Below, one piece after another: positions 1 to 6,733 of a stretch of DNA of 11,904 nt; the first letter of the stretch is position 1; the number at the start of each line of letters is the position of its first letter. Under the pieces are notes generated by a model. It was given only the letters and a program-made list of their open reading frames with translations. It made no database searches and was not told where the DNA came from. The position numbers and the translations under genes are program-made. The DNA lies in assembly GCA_014238445.1 (NCBI GenBank), contig JABABC010000160.1:1-11904 (forward strand), in the 5' to 3' direction. Source of the DNA: Coxiellaceae bacterium (lineage in GTDB: Bacteria; Pseudomonadota; Gammaproteobacteria; Coxiellales; Coxiellaceae).

Positions 1-759
1 CAATTCCCGAGTGATGTTCCATAGTATTAAAACCGGTTCAGTATGCTCTTCACGCAGTGTTGATAAAACGTGTAGGGTTTTTTGCGTCTGCCCTGATAAG
101 GCTGCATTGGTTAAATCATAAATGGAATAATGTTGGTGATTGCTGAGTATGGCTTGCAGCATGGGAGGAGTGACAGGCTTGTTAGGGTAAAGCAAGTGCA
201 GTTTCTCAATGGCTTGATGGGTCGCGATCAAGTTGCCTTCTGTGAGTTCGGCTAACATTCGGGCGGTCTGTTGATCAGCTTTTAATCCTTTAGCTAGCAT
301 GCGTTGTTGAATCCAGGCAGGTAACTTCGGTAGTGGTATGGGCCAAAGCTTAACGGAGATGCTCTGTTGCGTGAGTGTTTTGTAAAAAGCGGTATTCAGT
401 TGCGCTTTGGTGAGTTTGGGGGTGCTGATGATCAATGTGTTGTCAGGGTTCGGCTTTTTACAGTAGGCGCTGAGAATGGTCGTGGCTTTTTTATCAAATT
501 TACCCGTTGGGTGGCGAATATCAATCACTTCTTTTTCGGCAAATAAGCCCGATTGTGACAAGGTGCTGGAAACGTGCTGCCAGTCAACATCAGGTGTGAT
601 CAGTAACGTTTGACTGGCTTGTGCGCCACGTTGTTGTGCTGTTTGGCGAATGGCAGTGCGTGCTTCTTGTTGTAGCAATACTTCGTCACCATGAATATGG
701 TAGATGGGTGAGAGTGACTGTTGAAGTTGTGAGATGAGCTGATCAGAATTAATGGTCAT
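1..759 (-). CDS. holA: DNA polymerase III delta subunit (HolA), C-terminus cut by window edge
   Basis: This is the clamp-loader delta subunit, which opens the beta sliding clamp during replication. The visible 253 residues begin MTINSDQLISQL and stay open to the left edge; the family is usually about 340 residues, so roughly the last quarter is missing. Family-like features are the YHIHGDEVLLQQEA segment (about residues 20-33), which resembles the start of the ATPase-like fold, the WPIPLPKLPAWIQQR segment (139-153) and LAELTEGNLIATHQAIEKL (169-187). The helical collar domain would begin near residue 208. Its start codon lies inside the end of lptE, with an 11-nt overlap, so translation is probably coupled. 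The order leuS-lptE-holA matches the gammaproteobacterial arrangement and supports the call. No independent promoter was seen. Confidence 0.93.
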   Translation of the reverse strand, partial: MTINSDQLISQLQQSLSPIYHIHGDEVLLQQEARTAIRQTAQQRGAQASQTLLITPDVDWQHVSSTLSQSGLFAEKEVIDIRHPTGKFDKKATTILSAYCKKPNPDNTLIISTPKLTKAQLNTAFYKTLTQQSISVKLWPIPLPKLPAWIQQRMLAKGLKADQQTARMLAELTEGNLIATHQAIEKLHLLYPNKPVTPPMLQAILSNHQHYSIYDLTNAALSGQTQKTLHVLSTLREEHTEPVLILWNITREL

Positions 760-1303
760 GAGTGCTCTCAATAGCTGATTGCAGTGTTATTTGGGAATTA
801 TTTGACATCAGCCATGCGCTAATGCGCTGTATGACATTATGCGTGAGTTCAGAATACATTAATGAGTTTTTTGATGAGGTGTTAATGATGGTTGAGTTTT
901 GTGAGATGGTTTGAGAACTCGCAAATGTTCGTGGTTTTAATAATTGATGATGGTGTTGATCAAGCACCGTAATTCTGACATGCAGCCTATAGGTGGTTGA
1001 TGTGGCGTTACTGCCAGAGTTGAGTGCACTACTCTTTGAGGAGTAGTGGATGTTTGATGGTCTGATAATAATGGGGGATTGAGATTGAGATTCCGTGATG
1101 GTGGCGTGCATGCGTGTAAAAAAGCGGGTTAATTCATCGGTAAAGCCATGATCGTAGGTGTTAGGTTGTACAATGTATACTGTGGAGAGGCTGGTGGGGT
1201 AGTCACTTAATTGCTGTAGATGAAGGCCACAGCCACTGCAGAGCATAAGGATAAGGGCGAGCATGTAAGTGCGGCATCGTTTTGTTCTTTGAGTTATGCT
1301 CAT
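749..1303 (-). CDS. lptE: LPS-assembly lipoprotein LptE
   Basis: LptE is an outer-membrane lipoprotein that plugs the LptD barrel and helps deliver lipopolysaccharide to the cell surface. The 184-residue product has a basic N-terminus, a hydrophobic stretch (about 14-22) and a lipobox-like CSGC ending at Cys25. The GCGLHL that follows closely resembles the GCGxHL that begins mature LptE proteins. Its length is near that of the E. coli protein (about 193). The position directly after leuS (6-nt gap) and overlapping holA is the conserved context and carries much of the weight, because LptE sequences diverge quickly. The mature part is rich in Ser, Thr, Asn and His. The residue at -3 of the lipobox is Cys rather than the usual Leu, a mild oddity. 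Met14 is a less likely alternative start because it would remove the basic n-region. Confidence 0.88.
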   Translation of the reverse strand: MSITQRTKRCRTYMLALILMLCSGCGLHLQQLSDYPTSLSTVYIVQPNTYDHGFTDELTRFFTRMHATITESQSQSPIIIRPSNIHYSSKSSALNSGSNATSTTYRLHVRITVLDQHHHQLLKPRTFASSQTISQNSTIINTSSKNSLMYSELTHNVIQRISAWLMSNNSQITLQSAIESTHDH

Positions 1304-1309
1304 AAGGTG

Positions 1310-3769
1310 TTACACCACGATGTTAATGAGTTTTTTCGGAATCACAATGATCTTTTTGATGGTGTGTTCAGATAACTGTTGCTGTATCTGTTCATCGTTG
1401 AGTGCCGCTTGTTCTGTTTCTTCTTGAGAAAGGTCAGGTGATACAGTAAGGACAGCTCGCTTTTTGCCATTAATTTGAACCACCCATGTTACCAGCTGCT
1501 GTTGCAGTGCTTGTTCGTCGGGCGTAGGCCAGGGTGATGAGAAAATATCTTCCGGGTACGCTAGTAACAGCCAGAGGCTGTGTGTGATATGCGGAGTAAT
1601 GGGTGCTAGCACACGCAAAATGATGGAAGTACATTCACGTAAAAGGAAAGGGTAGCTTGGTGCGCTATTATCCAGCTGTGTCAGTAGGTTTAACATTTTC
1701 ATCGTCGCAGAAGCAACGGTATTAAATTGTGATTTATTCATATCAAGGCAGGCTTGTTTTAAGAGGCCGTGAAAATGTTGATAAGCGGTACTGTTGATTA
1801 GGTCAGCTTTGATTGTGTCATCAACGAGAATGGCTTTTGCTTCACGGATGAGGGTTTGGTGTTCCATGCAAAACGACCATAGTTTTTTTAAGAAACGGTG
1901 AGCACCTTCGATGCCACTGTCAGACCATTCGAGTGATTGTTCTGGCGGTGCTGCAAACAGTTGAAAAAAGCGCAAGGTGTCAGCGCCATAGTGTTTGATC
2001 AGCGTTGTCGGCGAGACGGTGTTACCTTTGGATTTTGACATTTTAGCACCGTCTTTTAGTACCATGCCCTGAGTGAGTAAGGTTTGAAATGGTTCGTCGG
2101 AGTTAACGAGGCCTTCATCACGTAAGACCTTATGCATGAAGCGCGCGTATAATAAATGCATAACGGCATGTTCTATGCCGCCAATGTAATAATCCACGGG
2201 TGTCCAGTAATTGGTTCGGTTATCTAACATGGCTTGATGTTGGTCATGACAACAATAGCGAGCGTAGTACCATGAGGATTCGACAAACGTATCCATGGTG
2301 TCGGTATCACGCTTAGCCGATTTGCCACATTGCGGGCAGGTGGTTTTATAGAATTCTGGTGTGTGTTGTAAAATAGACCCTTGAGCTTGCGGCACTAAGT
2401 CCGTGGGCAGTTCAACCGGTAGGGCTTCTTCTGGTACAGGAACATCGCCACAGCGCTTGCACGTTACCATGGGGATAGGTGTGCCCCAGTAGCGTTGTCG
2501 AGAAATACCCCAGTCACGTAATCGATAGTGCGTGGTTACTTCCGCGAGACCTTTTTCTTCTAGTGTCAATGTGATTTTCTTCGAGGCTGCTTTGGATTTA
2601 AGCCCATCAAAATCACCCGAGTTGATGAGAATGCCGGGCTCGGTGTACGGGGCTTCGTCAAAGTTCCAAGTGGCTTGTTTGTTGGCTATTATCACGGGTT
2701 GAATCGGTAGCTGGTACTGTTGTGCAAATTCAAAGTCACGTTGATCATGTGCTGGCACTGACATCACTGCGCCAGAGCCATATTCCATCAGGACGAAATT
2801 GCAGATCCAAACCGGTAGTTTGGCTTTTGTGATAGGGTGGCGAACGTAATACCCGGAAAAAACACCGTGCTTGTCTTGCGTCGCTCGTTCGGCTTCGGTG
2901 ACCACTTCTTGGTGTTGTTTAATAAATTTCGCAATGGATTTGTCATCATCAGCTGCTTGTTGAGCTAGGGGGTGCTGGGTTGCAATAGCGAGGTAAGTCG
3001 CACCCATCAGTGTGTCTGGGCGAGTGGTGAAAACCTCCAAATAATGTTTTACTTTTTGTATGACTTTAAATTGAATTTTTAGCCCTTTGGAGCGGCCAAT
3101 CCAGTTTTTTTGCATAGTGACAACTTGTTGAGGCCAGCCTGTTAGTGTGTCTAAGTCATCCAGCAACTGGTCGGCATAGTCGGTGATTTTAAAGAACCAT
3201 TGAGCAATTTCGCGTTGCTCAACGGGTGCGCCAGAGCGCCACCCTTTACCATCCACTACCTGTTCATTCGCTAGCACAGTTTGGTCCACAGGGTCCCAAT
3301 TCACTAAGGATTTTTTCTTATAGACAAGTCCTTTTTTATAAAGGCGCACAAAGAGCCATTGTTCCCATTGATAATAGGAGGGTTCGCACGTGGCAATTTC
3401 ACGTTTCCAATCGATAGCAAAACCCAGTTGTTTGAGTTGTTTGCGCATACGTTGAATATTTTTGTGTGTCCATTCAGACGGTGAGGTTTTATGTTTGATG
3501 GCTGCGTTTTCTGCAGGTAAGCCAAACGCATCCCATCCCATCGGTTGCATGACGTTCTTGCCCAGCATGTGTTGATAGCGAGAAACGGCATCGCTCAGGG
3601 TGTAGTTACGCACGTGACCTACGTGTAAATCGCCACTGGGGTAGGGGAGCATGGCTAGGCAGTAAAATTTCTCGCGGCTTAAGTCTTCTCGAACAGCGAA
3701 GTAGTTGTGAGAATCCCAAAAAGCCTGCGCTTCATGTTCGGTGGTAGTGGGGTTGTAGCTGTCTGACAT
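1310..3769 (-). CDS. leuS: Leucyl-tRNA synthetase
   Basis: This class Ia aminoacyl-tRNA synthetase charges tRNA-Leu with leucine in the cytoplasm. The 819-residue protein has the HIGH-type signature HVGH (49-52) within PYPSGDLHVGHVRNYT. The inserted CP1 editing domain shows TTRPDT (248-253) and AHDQRDFEF (340-348), the segments that clear mischarged tRNA. It also has RQRYWGTPIP (424-433), FVESSWYYARY (495-505) and the KMSKS loop (576-580). CKRC (437-440) and CPQC (478-481) form a likely four-cysteine zinc site in the insertion near the active site. Such a site is known in Thermus-type LeuRS and, as I recall, is lacking in the E. coli enzyme. The C-terminal anticodon-binding and tRNA-contact regions are complete. 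The start fits the usual N-terminus, although only a weak GGA-type ribosome site precedes it. It heads the leuS-lptE-holA operon and is divergent from the MobH-like gene. Confidence 0.99.
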   Translation of the reverse strand: MSDSYNPTTTEHEAQAFWDSHNYFAVREDLSREKFYCLAMLPYPSGDLHVGHVRNYTLSDAVSRYQHMLGKNVMQPMGWDAFGLPAENAAIKHKTSPSEWTHKNIQRMRKQLKQLGFAIDWKREIATCEPSYYQWEQWLFVRLYKKGLVYKKKSLVNWDPVDQTVLANEQVVDGKGWRSGAPVEQREIAQWFFKITDYADQLLDDLDTLTGWPQQVVTMQKNWIGRSKGLKIQFKVIQKVKHYLEVFTTRPDTLMGATYLAIATQHPLAQQAADDDKSIAKFIKQHQEVVTEAERATQDKHGVFSGYYVRHPITKAKLPVWICNFVLMEYGSGAVMSVPAHDQRDFEFAQQYQLPIQPVIIANKQATWNFDEAPYTEPGILINSGDFDGLKSKAASKKITLTLEEKGLAEVTTHYRLRDWGISRQRYWGTPIPMVTCKRCGDVPVPEEALPVELPTDLVPQAQGSILQHTPEFYKTTCPQCGKSAKRDTDTMDTFVESSWYYARYCCHDQHQAMLDNRTNYWTPVDYYIGGIEHAVMHLLYARFMHKVLRDEGLVNSDEPFQTLLTQGMVLKDGAKMSKSKGNTVSPTTLIKHYGADTLRFFQLFAAPPEQSLEWSDSGIEGAHRFLKKLWSFCMEHQTLIREAKAILVDDTIKADLINSTAYQHFHGLLKQACLDMNKSQFNTVASATMKMLNLLTQLDNSAPSYPFLLRECTSIILRVLAPITPHITHSLWLLLAYPEDIFSSPWPTPDEQALQQQLVTWVVQINGKKRAVLTVSPDLSQEETEQAALNDEQIQQQLSEHTIKKIIVIPKKLINIVV

Positions 3770-4048
3770 GCGAACGCGTCCATTAACATCTTGAAAAGGG
3801 ATTAGGATACATCAGTACCCGAATAGTTCAAGCTTTCTCAAAGGCTTACCTGATGCGCTTGTTTGGCGATGAAGTGCTCTTTTTATGAGCAGTTCAGGTC
3901 TGTTATGTTTAAAATATGATCATATTGAGGGTGGTGTGAGCGATATCCTAGGGCCCTTGTTGCGGATAGCCCATACTCTATTCTAAGATATAACCGTAGA
4001 CTATGATGCTTAAAAAACAGTAGATAATTTGACGCTGAGTGAGGAACT
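3770..4048. other. Divergent intergenic region, leuS / MobH-like gene
   Basis: These 279 bases separate two divergent genes and must hold both promoters. I see no convincing coding sequence, tRNA or T-box-like leader. Visible structure is a perfect 14-bp palindrome (3913-3926), a short TGCTC/GAGCA inverted repeat near 3875-3892, and an A/T-rich stretch just before 4049. Several sequences resemble a -10 element near the plus-strand gene (TATAAC, TATGAT), but none has a well-placed -35, so no sigma-70 promoter is assigned for either gene. Confidence 0.6.
3913..3926. promoter_or_regulatory. Perfect 14-bp palindrome, possible operator
   Basis: The sequence AATATGATCATATT is identical on both strands and sits near the middle of the leuS / MobH-like divergent region, 122 bases before the plus-strand start codon. 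Its symmetry suits a dimeric regulator, and its centre is a GATC Dam-type site. No regulator is recognised, and only one copy was noticed. Confidence 0.3.
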
Positions 4049-5260
4049 ATGTTTATCAAGCAAACACCCACTGACATGAACACGATTCGTTTTAAAGCTT
4101 ATAAGGAAGGGTATCTTTTACCGGTGCTGCAGTCTGGCGACATGATGGACTCCTTTCGTTATCAGGCCGTCATTCAGCAGTTGCAAACGGTATCGGGTTT
4201 AGAAGAAGAAGCCTTTCATGAGCTGTACGTTAAATTAATACATGCTTTTGCAGCTTGCGTGCAACTCTTGCCACGACAGACCAATGGTTTATTAGGCGGT
4301 TTGCTCAGTGAAGGGATTGCTCGCGCTATTTTAGTGATGCAAGCCCCAGAAAATCAGTCATTATCGCTGTTAAATAAATATGCTTTATTTTCAGCCGCGA
4401 TGCTATGTGATGTAGGTCACGTGGTCTGCAGTCACTGCGTGATTATTACTGACAAGGAAGGTGATTTTTTGGAAGAGTGGAATCCCTTTGCGGGTGTGAT
4501 GCCATTTAATCAAGGAACTTATTATAAAATTTACCCTCGTCATTACTTGCAGCAGCGTTTACAAGGATCAATCACTGTTTTATTGGCGCGCCAGCTGATG
4601 CCTCGTGAAGGGTTTTTATGGATATCCAGCGATTTTGATATTTACTCTCAATGGTTAGATGCTCTCAATGGTGAGGATGGTCGTGGAGGCGGTATTCGAC
4701 GAGCTCTAGCGCTCATTAAGTTAGATGACATTATGGACCTGCTGAATGCGCTAGGTCAGCTGAGTGAGGAGTTGCTTGTCCCTGCTGTTAATCGAGAAGG
4801 AGAGGCATTCTTTCGTTGGTTGCGTGATGGCATTACGAATCAAACCATTGCAGTGAACACATCCGATGCTTTAGTGCATATAGTGAATGAAGGGGTGTTT
4901 ATCGATGACAAGATTATCAAGAAATTTTCAGATTTAAGCCCAGCTTCTATTGGCTTGTTTGTTGTGAAGCACCAGGTGGGTAATTTATTAGGGATTCCTC
5001 AAAAGTGCGGGGAAGATTTTTTACATGCCATGTTCTTTGGTGAGACAGCAGGCTTTTCTGGAGTGACGTCAGGTTCTCGATCGAATCGCTCAGGTATGGT
5101 GTTGAATGATGTTTCTATTTTGGATTTATCAGGACGTTACACAACGAAGAGCCCCTTTGTTAATACCCATCAGACACTGCAGTCGCACGCACAGCAAGTC
5201 CCCGGCACAACAGCTGCCAGCACGATAAAGCCATCTTCCGATAGGTGGCCGGCATCATAA
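4049..5260 (+). CDS. Stand-alone TraI_2/MobH relaxase-like protein with degenerate motifs
   Basis: The precise function is unknown. The 403-residue protein resembles the two conserved regions of MobH (TraI_2) relaxases from integrative conjugative elements. The N-terminal region (about 12-235) shows a GYLLPVLQSG start, VQLLP (71-75), GGLLSEG (83-89), ALFSAAMLCDVGH (112-124) and EWNPF (143-147). The C-terminal region (about 252-300) has FFRWLRDG, a VN...ALVHIVNEGVFI pattern and KKFSD, matching the TraI_2_C winged-helix pattern. As I recall the family, a histidine cluster normally follows LLP, a His follows GGLL, and the second block reads HDxGK. Here these read RQTNGLL, SEG and CDVGH, so the relaxase and HD-type metal sites appear lost. 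Residues 335-403 are a Ser/Thr/Gly-rich tail. GAGGAA precedes ATG 4049; Met10 lacks such a site. No transfer genes flank it. It may be a domesticated, non-catalytic nucleic-acid-binding protein, but that is inference. Confidence 0.7.
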   Translation: MFIKQTPTDMNTIRFKAYKEGYLLPVLQSGDMMDSFRYQAVIQQLQTVSGLEEEAFHELYVKLIHAFAACVQLLPRQTNGLLGGLLSEGIARAILVMQAPENQSLSLLNKYALFSAAMLCDVGHVVCSHCVIITDKEGDFLEEWNPFAGVMPFNQGTYYKIYPRHYLQQRLQGSITVLLARQLMPREGFLWISSDFDIYSQWLDALNGEDGRGGGIRRALALIKLDDIMDLLNALGQLSEELLVPAVNREGEAFFRWLRDGITNQTIAVNTSDALVHIVNEGVFIDDKIIKKFSDLSPASIGLFVVKHQVGNLLGIPQKCGEDFLHAMFFGETAGFSGVTSGSRSNRSGMVLNDVSILDLSGRYTTKSPFVNTHQTLQSHAQQVPGTTAASTIKPSSDRWPAS

Positions 5261-5282
5261 TCATCACGGGTATTGCTAGCTG

Positions 5283-5993
5283 TTAGATCAGTGAATAAAT
5301 GCAATATTGTGTGGGGATGAATTGAAAGTGTAGGATGTCAAACACATAAATGCCTATCAGCGTGTGCGACAGTGTGACGCCCGCGAGGTTGGGTTTCCTG
5401 TAATACATATAACCCCACATTATCCCAGGGATCATGATCAGTGTTGCGTGTGTAAACCCAAAGAATGTGACATGAGCACAGGCAAAAATAAGATTAGAAA
5501 CAATGATCGCTAGCAATAGGTGTTGTTTTTTATAAATATTAAACAGAGTTGTTTGTAGAACGCCTCGAATGATGAATTCTTGAATAAAAGAAAAAGGCAG
5601 GTAGATCAGTACGCTGGTGTATCGACTCGGTTTAATCGTCAGTGATAAATGCAAGGGTTGTGTGGAAAAGTAATCAATGATTACAGTGATAATCGCGCAG
5701 AAGGCGATGGTCCAGAGTAAGCTTTCACCCATGGAACTAAAGAAATATGCTTTGGTTATTCCAAAGCGGTTTAGCTGAGGACGAGGTTTGGTTAAGAAAT
5801 AAATCGCTGCCATGACGGTGAAGAATAGGCAAAGAAACAAGCTGTCCATTGCTAAGTTGTAGTGCATGTAAATAAAGGTTTGTAAGTTCCATGAGAGAAT
5901 GTAGATGCACATGATGGTGATCGTGCGGATTAATATACGTGTATCGTATTCAAACCAGTGATTCGTGTCATTCCTTAATGTGTCGCTTGACAT
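5283..5993 (-). CDS. CPBP-family (CAAX/Rce1-like) intramembrane protease homologue
   Basis: This 236-residue inner-membrane protein has about six to eight hydrophobic segments (for example 22-42, 49-66, 92-107, 125-139, 158-180, 182-197 and 206-224). Three CPBP motifs are recognisable in order. QEFIIRG (138-144) stands at the usual EExxxRG motif. FACAH (170-174) is the FxxxH motif. HTLIG (210-214) is where Rce1-type enzymes have HxxxN. The second Glu, the Arg and both His are present, but the first Glu is Gln and the final Asn is Gly, so protease activity is uncertain. Relatives process prenylated or peptide substrates, or act in bacteriocin immunity; the substrate here is unknown. A GGAAGAG ribosome site lies 5 nt before the ATG. 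It follows def by 60 bp on the same strand, probably in one transcript, and ends 22 bp from the convergent MobH-like gene. Confidence 0.82.
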   Translation of the reverse strand: MSSDTLRNDTNHWFEYDTRILIRTITIMCIYILSWNLQTFIYMHYNLAMDSLFLCLFFTVMAAIYFLTKPRPQLNRFGITKAYFFSSMGESLLWTIAFCAIITVIIDYFSTQPLHLSLTIKPSRYTSVLIYLPFSFIQEFIIRGVLQTTLFNIYKKQHLLLAIIVSNLIFACAHVTFFGFTHATLIMIPGIMWGYMYYRKPNLAGVTLSHTLIGIYVFDILHFQFIPTQYCIYSLI

Positions 5994-6053
5994 ATTGTCT
6001 CTTCCTTGGTGTATGCGTCTATTACGTATGCGGTATTGCTTTGAACTGAGTTA

Positions 6054-6572
6054 TCATTGTTTCTTGTTGATCTTTTTGAGTTGCTTAAATACGCGCTGCC
6101 TTTTTAGAGGGCTTAGGTGGTCAATGAATAAGATGCCTTTTAAGTGATCGAGTTCATGTTGAATGCATTTGGCCATAAAGCCATCGGCTTCAAAATTCAG
6201 TGCGTTGCCATCACGGTCTTGGGCTTCGACAGTGATTTTCTCAGCGCGGATAACTTTTTCATACACCGCTCCACCAGGGCCAACTGACATGCACCCTTCT
6301 TCTTCGATTGTCTTGCCTTCGTTGGCAACGATGTTAGCGTTTACTAGACACAGGGGTTCATTTTTTTTTTCAGAGAAATCAATGACGGTGATATGCGGTG
6401 GATCAATAAGGTCTAGTTGCGTTGCGGCTAATGCGGCGCAGTTTTCTTGGGCATAGTGGGTTTCAAACATATCATCGATAATACGTTGTATGTCATTACC
6501 AAAATCAGTGACGGCTATACCTACAGTTTTTAAGCGAGGGTCAGGGTATTGTAAAATTCTTAGTACCGCCAT
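6054..6572 (-). CDS. def: Peptide deformylase with divergent motif I
   Basis: Peptide deformylase removes the N-formyl group from nascent proteins, using a metal ion held by one Cys and two His. The 172-residue protein matches the family in length and begins MAVLRILQYPDPRL, as usual. Motif II EEGCMS (91-96) supplies the metal-binding Cys94, and motif III QHELDH (138-143) supplies His139 and His143 plus catalytic Glu140, so the core site is intact. Motif I, normally GxGLAAxQ, reads CAALAATQ (45-52): both glycines are replaced while Leu, Ala-Ala and Gln remain. A run of ten adenines on the coding strand (plus 6361-6370) encodes part of SEKKNE. A GGAGA-type ribosome site precedes the ATG. The gene is not beside fmt, its usual partner, so it may be a second deformylase, for formylated peptides in general or with altered specificity. 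Confidence 0.93.
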   Translation of the reverse strand: MAVLRILQYPDPRLKTVGIAVTDFGNDIQRIIDDMFETHYAQENCAALAATQLDLIDPPHITVIDFSEKKNEPLCLVNANIVANEGKTIEEEGCMSVGPGGAVYEKVIRAEKITVEAQDRDGNALNFEADGFMAKCIQHELDHLKGILFIDHLSPLKRQRVFKQLKKINKKQ

Positions 6573-6693
6573 AAGAGGTCTCCGGGTGTTTCGATGTCAC
6601 AGCTAAGGGAGGAGTGTGGGCCTTTTATAGCTTGCCTCCTGAAGCTAAAAAAGCGTGCTTGTTAGTACCCGGCTCACCTCGACTGAGGTAATC

Positions 6694-6722
6694 ACTCTAG
6701 CGAGCAGCTTGAATGAAGTCAA
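6694..6722 (-). promoter_or_regulatory. Possible sigma-70 promoter for def
   Basis: On the minus strand TTGACT (6717-6722) and TAGAGT (6694-6699) are separated by 17 nt. The -35 matches consensus at five of six positions and the -10 at four. It would give a leader of about 110 nt for def. The -35 overlaps the hairpin behind ung. An alternative -10, TATAAA at 6624-6629, is closer to def but lacks a good -35. Confidence 0.3.
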
Positions 6723-6726
6723 GCTG
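6705..6726 (-). terminator. Hairpin just downstream of ung
   Basis: CAGCTTGA and TCAAGCTG form a perfect 8-bp stem with a 6-nt loop, starting 7 nt after the ung stop codon. No U-run follows on the ung strand, so it is either an imperfect terminator or an mRNA 3'-end-stabilising hairpin. A second, 5-bp hairpin (ACCTC/GAGGT, 6676-6689) lies just beyond it. Confidence 0.4.
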
Positions 6727-6733
6727 TTAGGCC

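Noticed and set aside
3226..3591. Small open frames inside leuS on both strands
   Set aside because: They lie in other frames of a well-conserved gene and show no family resemblance or ribosome site.
3770..3900. T-box or leucine attenuator leader before leuS
   Set aside because: No leader peptide with Leu codons, no T-box sequence and no terminator/antiterminator pair could be seen.
3883..4083. 66-residue minus-strand open frame across the divergent region
   Set aside because: It overlaps the start of the MobH-like gene, and its translation resembles no protein; the space is better explained as regulatory.
5965..6147. 60-residue plus-strand open frame over the def/CPBP junction
   Set aside because: It overlaps the ends of two solid genes on the opposite strand and has no recognisable features.
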